A DNA stretch of 64,000 nucleotides from an uncultured Lachnospiraceae bacterium (lineage in GTDB: Bacteria; Bacillota; Clostridia; Lachnospirales; Lachnospiraceae). Within the stretch, counting starts at the first letter, position 1, and each line of letters starts with the position of its first letter. The position numbers and the translations under genes were made by a program. Below are positions 7,535 to 15,562 of this stretch, one piece after another. Location: contig CAKQYU010000012.1 in assembly GCA_934293575.1 (NCBI GenBank), forward strand, positions 1 to 64,000, read 5' to 3'. Below the pieces are notes generated by a model. That model searched no databases and was not told where the DNA came from. It was given only the letters and a program-made list of their open reading frames with translations.

Positions 7535-8420
7535 AAAGACAAATATACGATCAAAAAAAATAGCTAAAATACGTGGATGGATACAAGCAGCTGCCACACT
7601 GCTTACCAACATTCACATTCCCAATTTATGGAAAGGGAAAATATATCAGGGCAATGCCAAAACCATCTGTGTACCGGGATTAAACTGTTATTCCTGTCCC
7701 GCTGCCACAGGGTCGTGTCCAATCGGGGCTTTTCAGGCGGTAGTCGGTTCCTCCCGGTTTAAGTTTTCATACTATGTAACCGGATTTTTCATTTTACTTG
7801 GGGTAATACTGGGCAGATTTATATGTGGTTTCTTGTGTCCGTTTGGATGGTTTCAGGATTTACTGCATAAAATTCCGGGAAAAAAATTCTCCACAGCCAG
7901 ACTCAAACCTCTAAGATACCTGAAATATATCATCCTTCTGGTTTTCGTTATACTTCTTCCGATGCTTGTAACGAACTCCATAGGCATGGGAGATCCGTTC
8001 TTCTGCAAATATATTTGTCCGCAAGGTGTTTTAGAAGGCGCCATACCACTGTCACTTGGAAATACCGCTATACGATCTGCATTGGGAAAGCTGTTTTCTT
8101 TCAAATGTCTTATCCTGATCACCGTCGTAATCTTAAGCGTTATATTTTACAGACCCTTCTGTAAATGGATCTGTCCCCTTGGTGCAATCTATTCTTTATT
8201 TAATAAAGTGGCCTTGCTCAATATCAAGGTTGAAGACAGTAAATGCGTGGGATGTAACCAATGCCTGAAAGCATGTAAAATGGATGTGAATGTTCGGAAG
8301 AATCCTGATCATCCGGAATGTATACGATGTGGCGCCTGTATAAAATCCTGCCCCAAAAACGCCATCCATTATCAATTCATGGACAAACCATGTAAGAAAA
8401 AGAATAGCAATCAGCAATAG
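7527..8420 (+). CDS. NapH-like membrane 4Fe-4S protein
   Basis: A 297-residue polytopic protein. The N-terminal part has the cysteine cluster CYSCPAATGSCP, followed by membrane helices each carrying a CPFGW/ICPQG/CPLGA motif, as in NapH/CcoG-like electron-transfer proteins. The soluble end has two ferredoxin motifs, CVGCNQCLKAC and CIRCGACIKSCP, each for a 4Fe-4S cluster. It starts with TTG at 7527, overlapping the CXXC peptide by eight bases. Together with the thioredoxin lipoprotein next door it probably moves electrons across the membrane to an extracytoplasmic thiol system; this is inference from the gene set. Confidence 0.88.
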   Translation: MDKKTNIRSKKIAKIRGWIQAAATLLTNIHIPNLWKGKIYQGNAKTICVPGLNCYSCPAATGSCPIGAFQAVVGSSRFKFSYYVTGFFILLGVILGRFICGFLCPFGWFQDLLHKIPGKKFSTARLKPLRYLKYIILLVFVILLPMLVTNSIGMGDPFFCKYICPQGVLEGAIPLSLGNTAIRSALGKLFSFKCLILITVVILSVIFYRPFCKWICPLGAIYSLFNKVALLNIKVEDSKCVGCNQCLKACKMDVNVRKNPDHPECIRCGACIKSCPKNAIHYQFMDKPCKKKNSNQQ

Positions 8421-8465
8421 CTGACAATCAATTATCAAATTTTATATTTAAAGGAGTATTTTATC

Positions 8466-9380
8466 ATGAAAACAAAAAGAAGTATTATCACAATCCTTAC
8501 ACTTTGTGCAACATTATCACTTACTGCATGTACCGGAACAGGACAGGCAAAAACGGACGATAGCCGGAATACAACTACCATATCCGACACCGAACAATCC
8601 ACAAATGATACAGATACAAAGCTTAACGACTTATATCAGCAGGAAAATCAGATTTTTGCGGAGCATGAGGATGTATGGAATAAAGCGTTCGGCATGATGA
8701 ATAAAAGTTCGGCTGATCCAAGCGGAAATTATGCCGATTATCTTGCCGGTGTTGTTGAATCAAACAAATCTGCCTTTACGGATGAAGAGCTGAAAACTCT
8801 TACCGATGATATCGAAACAATCCGTGATATCGAAAAACAGATTGCTGAAATCGAGAACAAAAATGCTGCATCCACTAACTCTGATACAAAGGAGGACTCT
8901 AACAGTGATGCATCTCCTTTCAAAAATTTCTCAGGAAAAGATTTTGACGGAAATGAAGTTGATGGAAGTCTTTTTTCAAATAATGCAGTAACCGTCATCA
9001 ATTTCTGGTTCAACGGCTGCAAGCCTTGCGTTGCAGAATTATCTAAGCTAAATGAATTAAACGATACGATTCAATCCATGGGCGGAGAGGTTATCGGCAT
9101 CAACACGGAAACCTTCGACGGAAATGAAACTGCGATTAAAGAGGCCTCAAGCATCCTCGAAAGCCAGGGTGCTAAATACCGCAACATTTCCATCGACTCA
9201 GATTCGGATGCCGGTAAATATGCTTCAAACATTATGGCATTTCCTACAACAATTCTGGTCGACAGAAATGGCAATATCGTAGGCGATCCGATGCTCGGTG
9301 GAATTGACGACCAGGCTAACTATGATGCTCTTATGAAGCAGATTCAATCCGTAATCGATGCTGATAGTACGAATAAGTAG
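8466..9380 (+). CDS. TlpA-like thioredoxin-fold lipoprotein
   Basis: A 304-residue secreted lipoprotein: signal peptide with lipobox LTAC (Cys22), a low-complexity polar linker and a helical segment to about residue 150, then a TlpA/ResA thioredoxin fold with the active site CKPC at 185-188 and the cis-proline loop AFPTTILVDRNGNI. It should be a membrane-anchored thiol-disulfide reductase on the outer face. It closes the operon formed by the CXXC peptide and the membrane ferredoxin, which can supply the electrons. GGAG is positioned before the ATG. Confidence 0.9.
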   Translation: MKTKRSIITILTLCATLSLTACTGTGQAKTDDSRNTTTISDTEQSTNDTDTKLNDLYQQENQIFAEHEDVWNKAFGMMNKSSADPSGNYADYLAGVVESNKSAFTDEELKTLTDDIETIRDIEKQIAEIENKNAASTNSDTKEDSNSDASPFKNFSGKDFDGNEVDGSLFSNNAVTVINFWFNGCKPCVAELSKLNELNDTIQSMGGEVIGINTETFDGNETAIKEASSILESQGAKYRNISIDSDSDAGKYASNIMAFPTTILVDRNGNIVGDPMLGGIDDQANYDALMKQIQSVIDADSTNK

Positions 9381-9417
9381 AATATCTTCTCCCTTGTAGA
9401 AGTTGTCTATGAACCAA

Positions 9418-9442
9418 AAGCTCTGTGCGTTGCACAGAGCTT
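9418..9442. terminator. Strong hairpin after the redox operon
   Basis: AAGCTCTGTGC and GCACAGAGCTT form a perfect 11-bp stem with a 3-base loop 38 bases after the tlpA-like stop. It lacks a U tract, so it may be an inefficient terminator or an mRNA 3' stabiliser. Confidence 0.5.
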
Positions 9443-9539
9443 CTGATGGTAATTACAGTTTTAAAAAATCAGCAAAATGTACATCAGAGCACAAAAGCAA
9501 GAATAATATAAATATTTCTTAAAATTGCGGGGCATAATA

Positions 9540-9568
9540 TTGCTATATATTAAATAATATGGTAACCT
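9540..9568 (+). promoter_or_regulatory. Candidate promoter of the lipoprotein pair
   Basis: TTGCTA (9540-9545) and TAACCT (9563-9568) with 17-bp spacing, about 60 bases before the first lipoprotein gene. Nothing else is seen in the gap 9443-9625. Confidence 0.45.
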
Positions 9569-9625
9569 ATTCAGACAATATTCATAGCAAATGTTTAAAA
9601 AAACAAGAAGAAATGAGGTGTATTT

Positions 9626-9925
9626 ATGATGAAGAAAATTTTAATCACAATTGTACTTAGTGTAATTTTTTGTATGGGCTTATTGAGTGGCTGTGGACAG
9701 GCAACCGAAAAAAAAGAAATGGTTGGAACCATTAGTGACATTAAAGATTTCATGTTTGTCATTACAGATAACAGTGACACCCCATATAGCTTTACCTTCG
9801 ATGAAAAACCAAAGGGCTTAGAAAATGTAAGTAACGGAGATACTGTAACTGTAACATATACAGGAACACTTTCAGAGGTAGACCCATTCGATGGAGAGGT
9901 AATATCTGTTGAAAAAACAAAGTAA
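9626..9925 (+). CDS. Small lipoprotein of unknown function
   Basis: A 99-residue protein with a signal peptide and lipobox LSGC (Cys23), followed by a short all-beta domain (MVGTISDIKDFMFVITDN, then DTVTVTYTGTL) that resembles the small OB/SH3-like lipoproteins of Firmicutes. GAGG lies upstream of ATG-ATG. Its end overlaps the next lipoprotein by 17 bases, so both are made together. Function unknown. Confidence 0.7.
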   Translation: MMKKILITIVLSVIFCMGLLSGCGQATEKKEMVGTISDIKDFMFVITDNSDTPYSFTFDEKPKGLENVSNGDTVTVTYTGTLSEVDPFDGEVISVEKTK

Positions 9926-10772
9926 TACTACATTATTCTCTAAAATATGTGCTGTTGTTTTGCTTTCATCTCTGATACTGAGTGCCTGTGCAGATACTCA
10001 GGCAACACAGAAGATACCTGCTGCAACTTATATGGGAGGTAATAACACTTCTGAATATGTCTGCAATGCATTAAAGGATGCGGGTGCTTCCCATGTAGAC
10101 ATATTTCAGAACTGGGTAACAGATTTTGCTGATTCCGCCGGAAAGAATGCTAATTTGGGGGACAATTGGTCTGACCCCCTAAAGTTAAAAGCCGATACAG
10201 GTAAATGTATGGATGGTTGGGAACAGAATCATAACTATTCAGATGCTGACTGTAGAATGGTGGCATTCCTCCTATTAGACGGGATGCTGACGGCAGAATC
10301 AACGGAAGAGAAGTATACGGGTACTTATTTAATGTTTGATACCGATGCGATAGATAATGTAGACAACTATGAAATCATAAAAAAGAAAAAAGATATGTTT
10401 ACAACACTCTACGGCGAAAAAAAAGTAACAGACAGCAAACACCCTGAAATAACATTTTCTAATAGCTGGAATGATTATGGATTTCATATAGATAGCGATA
10501 AAATATCTCTTCTTAGCATTGTAATATATGATCCTGATTCTGATGTTGTTTTTGTTGGTCATACCGGAATCCTGATAAAGTATAGTGACTACTATTTATT
10601 TATCGAGAAAATTGCCTTTGAACAGCCATATCAGGCAACAAAAGTGCATACGATAGATGAACTGCTTAACATTTTGTCATTACGGCCGGAGTACTTTGGC
10701 GAAGAAGGAGAAGCCGGACCATTTGTTTATACAAATGATAAATATCTTGGAACATTGAAAAAAGAAGATTAA
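9909..10772 (+). CDS. DUF4300-like lipoprotein
   Basis: A 287-residue exported lipoprotein with lipobox LSAC (Cys27). The body matches the DUF4300 pattern: an N-terminal YMGGNNTSEYVCNALKDAG, the central cysteine-containing DADCRMVAFLLLDGML, and the C-terminal VVFVGHTGILIKYSDYYLFI followed by EQPYQATKV. The family is found on Gram-positive cell surfaces; its role is unknown. The start is TTG at 9909, nine bases after GAGG and inside the end of the preceding gene. Confidence 0.75.
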   Translation: MKKQSNTTLFSKICAVVLLSSLILSACADTQATQKIPAATYMGGNNTSEYVCNALKDAGASHVDIFQNWVTDFADSAGKNANLGDNWSDPLKLKADTGKCMDGWEQNHNYSDADCRMVAFLLLDGMLTAESTEEKYTGTYLMFDTDAIDNVDNYEIIKKKKDMFTTLYGEKKVTDSKHPEITFSNSWNDYGFHIDSDKISLLSIVIYDPDSDVVFVGHTGILIKYSDYYLFIEKIAFEQPYQATKVHTIDELLNILSLRPEYFGEEGEAGPFVYTNDKYLGTLKKED

Positions 10773-10794
10773 TATCTTCTCACTTCTTAACTTC

Positions 10795-10842
10795 TGTACG
10801 GTGGTTTGTGTAGCTACCAAAAAGCTTCATTACCACCGTACA
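10795..10842. terminator. Hairpin between convergent genes
   Basis: TGTACGGTGGT pairs perfectly with ACCACCGTACA over a 26-base loop that has its own small AGCT hairpin. It lies between the convergent lipoprotein and methyltransferase genes; there is no U tract. Confidence 0.5.
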
Positions 10843-10914
10843 AAAGTCATAATCATAATAGATGCAACGATTGTTATTACCATATTTGACCCAAGGTATT
10901 TCATAATCTGACGA

Positions 10915-11709
10915 TTACTTCTCCATCACGATAATCCGGTTTGAGAAATTCCGGACAGCAGGAATCTTTCCCAGCACATGATAGATTGGCATGAATTTTT
11001 TCATTCCCTCCACCAAACTAACCATTTTCTTGAAAGTAAACGCAGGAGCAATCTTCTCTAATTCCTGCCCCTTCTTGATTCCCCATGTAAACCTGGCATT
11101 ACTTCCTTCAATAGACTTTTCTTTCACATGCTTTACAACAAATGGTGACATTACCTCGATCAACACCATTGCTTTCGGAAATGCCCCATCAATAATGCTA
11201 AAAATCTGTTTCATATCTCCTTCCTTTAAATACATGGAAAGACCTTCCATGATAACAAGAACCTCCTCCCCATCATAGGTAATATCCTCCGTATAGGATG
11301 CATCCATTGCAGATTTTGCAATCTGATAAATCGGACCCTCTTCTATTAAAAAACGTTTTCTAATCTCCATAGTTTCCGGTAAATCTATATTATACCAACG
11401 CAGATATTTTCCCTTCATACGATAGCATCTTGTGTCCATACCACAGGCAATATTTACAACAACCGTTTTAGGATGAGCATTTAAATACTGCTCTACCATT
11501 TCATCCAACACAATGGTTCTGGCAATGACACCGTAAGACATTGCATTATCCTTATCCGCATTTGAAAAATCATAATCTAACTGTGACACAATCTCTGCCG
11601 CCCTATCATCCCTGATTTGGGGATTTTCCTTCATAGACTCTTTTGCTCTGGCATATAAGGTCTGAATCATAGTTTCCGGTACTCCTGTCACATTTACTTT
11701 TTCTTTCAT
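10915..11709 (-). CDS. LCM/Ppm1-type SAM-dependent methyltransferase
   Basis: A 264-residue class I methyltransferase of the leucine carboxyl methyltransferase-like group. The SAM site reads VVVNIACGMDTRCYRMKG and the acidic strand end WYNIDLPETMEIRK, with EEVLVIMEGLSMYLKEGD as motif IV. In Clostridia this family methylates small molecules or is linked to O-methyltransfer of polyketide-like products; the substrate here is unknown. It follows a TetR gene on the same strand but has its own leader behind a terminator, with a copy of the TetR operator at 11729-11744, so the TetR protein probably represses it. Confidence 0.85.
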   Translation of the reverse strand: MKEKVNVTGVPETMIQTLYARAKESMKENPQIRDDRAAEIVSQLDYDFSNADKDNAMSYGVIARTIVLDEMVEQYLNAHPKTVVVNIACGMDTRCYRMKGKYLRWYNIDLPETMEIRKRFLIEEGPIYQIAKSAMDASYTEDITYDGEEVLVIMEGLSMYLKEGDMKQIFSIIDGAFPKAMVLIEVMSPFVVKHVKEKSIEGSNARFTWGIKKGQELEKIAPAFTFKKMVSLVEGMKKFMPIYHVLGKIPAVRNFSNRIIVMEK

Positions 11710-11728
11710 TTCTTCTCATCCTTTCCAA

Positions 11729-11744
11729 CGTAACGTTTGTTATA
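11729..11744. promoter_or_regulatory. Second copy of the TetR operator, before the methyltransferase
   Basis: CGTAACGTTTGTTATA matches the TetR-gene operator (12369-12384) at 13 of 16 positions and keeps the GTAAC-GTTAT symmetry. It lies 20 bases upstream of the methyltransferase start, near a TATAAC sequence that could be the -10. Confidence 0.6.
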
Positions 11745-11758
11745 AAATGTTATGTTAT

Positions 11759-11792
11759 AAAAAAAGCTCCACAGCTAATTGCTGTGAAGCTT
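11759..11792 (-). terminator. Terminator straddling the TetR stop codon
   Basis: On the minus strand AAGCTTCACAGC pairs with GCTGTGGAGCTT around a 5-base loop, followed by a T run. The TetR stop TAG (11775-11777) lies in the loop and 3' arm, so the gene ends inside its own terminator. Confidence 0.8.
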
Positions 11793-12371
11793 TTCTAAAC
11801 TCTCTATTAATCTGTCTGTTCCGCCTTCGGCATAAATTCCAATCTGTTTTACCAGATACAGACTGTATTCCATATCGTAATCCTCTTTCACAATTTCCAA
11901 ACAGCTGTCTAACCGCTGCTTTGCTAATATCCGGATCAATCCCTCATCCGGCAACACCTTCAGCTTGTATTGATAATACACATTAAAAGAATGTTCCATC
12001 ATCTGCTCAATACGCTTTCGGAAGCCCTCGTAACAGCTTCCCTGCGCCTTTTCCATAATAATGATGGCTTCCTTCTTATGCTTTAAAATAAACTGCATAA
12101 GAAGCACGTCAACATCCGCACCTTCCGATGAAGCTTCCAGTTCCATCTGCATACATCTCTCGATCAGCTTTTCATAGTGTTCCACAAGAGGCTGCAAAAT
12201 TGCCCGGAACAATGCTTCTTTATTCTCGAAAGAAAAATACATGGCACCTGTCGTAACCCCTGCCCTGTTGCAGATGGTTCTAAGGCTTGCCTTGGCATAT
12301 CCCTTCCGATAAAACTCCTCTAATGCCGCCTGTTTTATGTTTTCAATGGTTTCTTCTTTGTTCTTTATCAT
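11775..12371 (-). CDS. TetR family regulator, probably leaderless
   Basis: A 198-residue TetR protein: DNA-binding domain with LRTICNRAGVTTGAMYFSFE at about residues 30-49, then an all-helical effector domain with two cysteines. No ribosome site precedes the ATG at 12369-12371. Instead a TTGACA/TAACAT promoter with 17-bp spacing ends 11 bases upstream of the ATG, so transcription should begin within about five bases of it. The start codon itself is the end of a palindromic operator. It is likely autoregulated and controls the methyltransferase downstream. Confidence 0.9.
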   Translation of the reverse strand: MIKNKEETIENIKQAALEEFYRKGYAKASLRTICNRAGVTTGAMYFSFENKEALFRAILQPLVEHYEKLIERCMQMELEASSEGADVDVLLMQFILKHKKEAIIIMEKAQGSCYEGFRKRIEQMMEHSFNVYYQYKLKVLPDEGLIRILAKQRLDSCLEIVKEDYDMEYSLYLVKQIGIYAEGGTDRLIESLEKLHSN

Positions 12372-12384
12372 AACAACCGTTATG
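12369..12384. promoter_or_regulatory. TetR operator overlapping the start codon
   Basis: CATAAC and GTTATG form a perfect 6-bp inverted repeat around AACC. It covers the -10 region and the initiation codon of the TetR gene; a close copy precedes the methyltransferase gene. Confidence 0.75.
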
Positions 12385-12410
12385 TTAGTCTATTCTAACT
12401 CTTTTGTCAA
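12382..12410 (-). promoter_or_regulatory. Promoter of the TetR gene
   Basis: On the minus strand TTGACA (12405-12410) and TAACAT (12382-12387) are 17 bases apart; the -10 overlaps the operator. Confidence 0.7.
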
Positions 12411-12424
12411 GAGGGCAGTTTATC

Positions 12425-12622
12425 TTTCTCAAATTAATCTCTGCCCCCATTGACTGACCATATATCATTTTTATTTGAGTGATATTTTTCTCCTTCAGAT
12501 ATGAAACAACCTCTGCGGCTTCATTTTTTATACAGATAATCCAGACCTTCACTTGGGCAGAATGAACCCGGAAGCATGATAATAACCGGCTAATCCTGTA
12601 CACCTACTGTTTCTATTTTCAT
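12425..12622 (-). pseudogene. Decayed alpha/beta hydrolase
   Basis: From an ATG at 12620-12622 with a good GGGAGG site, the minus strand reads MKIETVGVQD, an in-frame TAG, then PVIIMLPGSFCPSEGLDYLY before another stop. After a deletion and frame change it continues EAAEVVSYLKEKNITQIKM and IYGQSMGAEI, where GQSMG is the nucleophile elbow (GxSxG). The order matches the start of an alpha/beta hydrolase with the segment between them lost and the C-terminal half missing. It was probably once controlled by the TetR next door. Confidence 0.75.
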
Positions 12623-12733
12623 TATGTTCCTCCCTTAAGCTATAAAATTGTCTTTTTTCTTTCTAAGTTTTTTCATACGTCAGTTGATACTATCAATTCA
12701 TATGTTATCCGGCAAGCAGGAAACAGAAAAACA

Positions 12734-12877
12734 GCTTTCTTTCGCAGAAGATGGATTCCTGAAAAGGACATCTGCAACCGTCGGTACTTAATAAGTGCAA
12801 CGCACGAATTTAGTACCGCTACGAGTTGCAGACAGTGAAAACGGTCCTTGTAAGGAACCATCTCTGCGAAAGAAAGC
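12734..12877. repeat. Long palindromic element (MITE-like)
   Basis: The outer arms are a perfect 15-bp inverted repeat (12734-12748 and 12863-12877). Inside, ATGG/CCAT, CTGCAAC/GTTGCAG (12772-12778, 12825-12831) and GGTACT/AGTACC (12783-12788, 12812-12817) nest symmetrically, so the whole 144 bp can fold into one interrupted hairpin. It contains the 16-nt motif shared with 3730-3745. It fills the gap between the decayed hydrolase and the antiporter; a reading frame across it is not credible. Confidence 0.75.
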
Positions 12878-12894
12878 GTTTGGAAAAGAATCAT

Positions 12895-13824
12895 TTAGAA
12901 AATGCAAAGATACACAAAATATGCTACATAACACAACAGCATCACAACACCGCATGGTCGTCTTAATTCTTTATGTTTAAATGTACCAACCCAAAGAAGC
13001 ACACCGGCAAAGATTGCGATAATCGCGTCTATAATAAATTTACTTTCAAATGGTACCGGACACAGAAGCGCAACTGTACCGATTACAAATAAAATATTAA
13101 AGATATTGCTTCCTACAATATTTCCGATTGCAATTCCTGCGTTGCCTCTTCTAGCTGCGGTCACGGATGTTACAAGTTCCGGAAGAGAAGTTCCAAGTGC
13201 CACAATGGTCAGTCCGATAAAACGTTCGCTCATACCAAAATAGCGGGCAATTTCCGAAGCACCGCTTACCGCAAAATCACTTCCCTTTATTACCAAAACT
13301 CCACCGACAAGCATGAACAGGATACATTTCCATACGGGATAAGCCTTTACTCCTTCTGCATCCTCGGAATTATCCTTTCTTGCCATTACAAAAAGATACC
13401 CAAGGTAGAATAAGAACATAATCCAGAAAATTACACCCTCCACAAATGTTACCGTTCCTCCTGTGATTCCAAATATTATTAACACTACGGTAACAATCAG
13501 CATAAATGGGATTTCATAATGAAATGTGGATTTTTGAATCGCCACATTGGTAATGAGTGCAGTAAGTCCAAGAATTATCAATATATTCAATATATTGCTT
13601 CCCACAATATTACCAATGGTAATACCGGCATTTTGATTCATCGCCGCCGTGATACTGACTGCTGCTTCCGGCATACTGGTTCCCATTGCAACAATCGTAA
13701 GTCCAATGATCAACTGGGGGATTCCAAGCTTCTTCGCGATACTGGCAGCCCCTTCCACAAACCAATCGGCACCTTTTACCAGAAATAAAAAACCTACCAA
13801 CAAAATAACAATCTGTAAAAACAT
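12895..13824 (-). CDS. Calcium/sodium antiporter family (CaCA) cation exchanger, paralogue
   Basis: A 309-residue membrane exchanger with the two alpha-repeats IGLTIVAMGTSMPEAAV plus GSNILNIL, and IGLTIVALGTSLPELVTS plus GSNIFNIL. It is clearly paralogous to the gene at 4173-5168 but lacks that protein's extended N-terminus. GAGAGG precedes the ATG at 13822-13824. It too is led by a yybP-ykoY riboswitch with terminator, implying Mn2+-induced export or detoxification of a divalent cation. Confidence 0.92.
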   Translation of the reverse strand: MFLQIVILLVGFLFLVKGADWFVEGAASIAKKLGIPQLIIGLTIVAMGTSMPEAAVSITAAMNQNAGITIGNIVGSNILNILIILGLTALITNVAIQKSTFHYEIPFMLIVTVVLIIFGITGGTVTFVEGVIFWIMFLFYLGYLFVMARKDNSEDAEGVKAYPVWKCILFMLVGGVLVIKGSDFAVSGASEIARYFGMSERFIGLTIVALGTSLPELVTSVTAARRGNAGIAIGNIVGSNIFNILFVIGTVALLCPVPFESKFIIDAIIAIFAGVLLWVGTFKHKELRRPCGVVMLLCYVAYFVYLCIF

Positions 13825-13873
13825 AATTTTACCTCTCTTTCCTCGTTATGATAGATATTTTGCAGTAGGGTAT

Positions 13874-13912
13874 AAAAAAAGAGACTCCTACTGCGTAAAC
13901 AGTAAAAGTCTC
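13874..13912 (-). terminator. Riboswitch-controlled intrinsic terminator
   Basis: GAGACTTTTACTG and CAGTAGGAGTCTC (minus strand) pair with two central mismatches around a 6-base loop, followed by seven U. The 5' arm includes the aptamer's P1 strand CTTTT (13904-13908). Confidence 0.85.
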
Positions 13913-13999
13913 GCTATTTCATCACTTTCCGAGTTATATGTTTCAATAACTGTCCTGACGAAGAAGTGAACCAAATTAAACGGCTAGCTACTCCCTTTT
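13904..13999 (-). ncRNA. yybP-ykoY (Mn2+) riboswitch, second copy
   Basis: The minus strand starts AAAAGGGAGTAGC, the conserved first loop, and has CGTCAGGACAG for the second. P1 is AAAAG (13995-13999) with CTTTT (13904-13908). The overlap with the terminator predicts ligand-dependent anti-termination of the antiporter gene. Confidence 0.85.
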
Positions 14000-14008
14000 A
14001 TATAGCGT

Positions 14009-14037
14009 ATTCTACCATATGTTATTTTATGAATCAA
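14009..14037 (-). promoter_or_regulatory. Promoter of the second riboswitch/antiporter transcript
   Basis: TTGATT (14032-14037) and TAGAAT (14009-14014) on the minus strand, 17 bases apart. The -35 lies in the last codons of the upstream transporter gene. Confidence 0.7.
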
Positions 14038-15502
14038 TCTTTTTTTTATTTTTATAATTTACAATGCTGAATATCGCACACAATAATACACAAGCAAAAA
14101 TCATCCATCCAACGAGATAAGATGTACCAAGTTTTACGAAAGTATCATAATATCCCTTCAGATATACAACCACGATAATGGCAGGAAGAATATAACTCAT
14201 ATAGAATCGAAGACCGTTCGGAAACTTGATTCCCTCTCCTTCATTTGCTTCCTTGCGAAATTCTTCCCATCCCCATCCATTCTTTTTTGTACAGAATAAC
14301 ACAAATATCATACTGCCAAGCGGTAACAGATTATATGAAACAAGGAAATCCTCCAAATCCATAATACTGCTTCCCGGACCTAATGGTTCAAAACCGGAAA
14401 GCATATTAAATCCCAATACTGCAGGAATCGACAATACAGTCATAAATATAATATTCCAAAGAACCACTTTCTTTCTGGAATACCCTTTTAAGTCAATATA
14501 AAACGATATAATATTCTCAAATACCGCAATCACCGTCGAAAGTGCCGCAAAAGACATGAATACAAAGAATGCGGTTCCCCAGATTCTTCCACCAGCCATA
14601 TGATTAAATACATTCGGTAATGTCTTAAATAATAAGGATGGTCCCGCATCCGGCTGTACTCCGTATGCAAAGCATGCCGGTATGATAATAAATCCTGCCA
14701 TCAATGCAACAAATGTATCCAACACAACGATATTAACCGCTTCACCACCGACAGTTCTTTCCTTCTTCATATAACTTCCGAATATTTCCATCGCACCGAT
14801 ACCGACACTTAAGGTAAAGAATGCATGTGTCATAGCATCAAATATAACCGGTCCCAATCCCCTTGCCTTAATGGTATCAAGATTGGGAACCATATAAAAC
14901 TTTACACCCTCTGAAGCATTTGGAAGAACCAGAGAATGAACTGCCAATACAATAATCAAAATAATAAGTAATAACATCATAACCTTTGTTATCTTCTCAA
15001 TTCCGTTTTGCAATCCAAGTGCACACACACCAAAGGATAACAAAATTGCCACAATCATCCATAAAATCATAGTGGAAGGACTTTGAAGCATATTTCCAAA
15101 CTCCGTACTAATCTGATCCGGGTCAAGTCCTGCAAGAGAACCTCTCATTTCCTTCCATGCATAATAAAGCATCCATCCGGCTACCATTGTATAAAATGCC
15201 ATTAATATGTAACTTCCGACAACGGATACCCATTTAAAATAATGCCACTTGCTACCTTCCGGTTCCAACACTTCAAATGCTTTTGCCGCACCTTTTCCGC
15301 TTCCGCGTCCAATCGTAAACTCTGCACACACAATAGGAAAACCAAGAATTGCCAAAAATATCAGGTAGATAACCACAAACGCCGCTCCACCGTTCAAACC
15401 GCATATATACGGAAATTTCCATACATTTCCAAGTCCTACTGCACATCCGGCTGACACAAGAATAAAACCTAAGCGTGAGCCAAACTTTTCTCTCTCCTTC
15501 AA
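14027..15502 (-). CDS. Sodium-dependent transporter, NSS family
   Basis: A 491-residue membrane protein with about twelve helices, of the neurotransmitter:sodium symporter family that imports amino acids or similar solutes with Na+. The signature is at the start: VGLGNVWKFPYICGLNGGAAF, with the unwound substrate/Na+ site; GPVIFDAMTHAFFTLSVGIGAM marks helix 6. GGAGG seven bases before the TTG at 15500-15502 sets the start. It has no regulatory partner nearby, and the substrate cannot be read from the sequence. Confidence 0.92.
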   Translation of the reverse strand: MKEREKFGSRLGFILVSAGCAVGLGNVWKFPYICGLNGGAAFVVIYLIFLAILGFPIVCAEFTIGRGSGKGAAKAFEVLEPEGSKWHYFKWVSVVGSYILMAFYTMVAGWMLYYAWKEMRGSLAGLDPDQISTEFGNMLQSPSTMILWMIVAILLSFGVCALGLQNGIEKITKVMMLLLIILIIVLAVHSLVLPNASEGVKFYMVPNLDTIKARGLGPVIFDAMTHAFFTLSVGIGAMEIFGSYMKKERTVGGEAVNIVVLDTFVALMAGFIIIPACFAYGVQPDAGPSLLFKTLPNVFNHMAGGRIWGTAFFVFMSFAALSTVIAVFENIISFYIDLKGYSRKKVVLWNIIFMTVLSIPAVLGFNMLSGFEPLGPGSSIMDLEDFLVSYNLLPLGSMIFVLFCTKKNGWGWEEFRKEANEGEGIKFPNGLRFYMSYILPAIIVVVYLKGYYDTFVKLGTSYLVGWMIFACVLLCAIFSIVNYKNKKKIDS

Positions 15503-15562
15503 AACGATACCTCCATATAATTTATCTTTATGTTACGCCAAGGTATCTTATCACACTCTGCA

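Noticed and set aside
9443..9539. Possible small gene before the lipoprotein pair
   Set aside because: No start with ribosome site and no sustained frame; the gap holds a hairpin and a promoter only.
12673..12894. A 73-codon open frame on the minus strand across the palindromic element
   Set aside because: It lies wholly inside the inverted-repeat structure, has no ribosome site and shows no family pattern.
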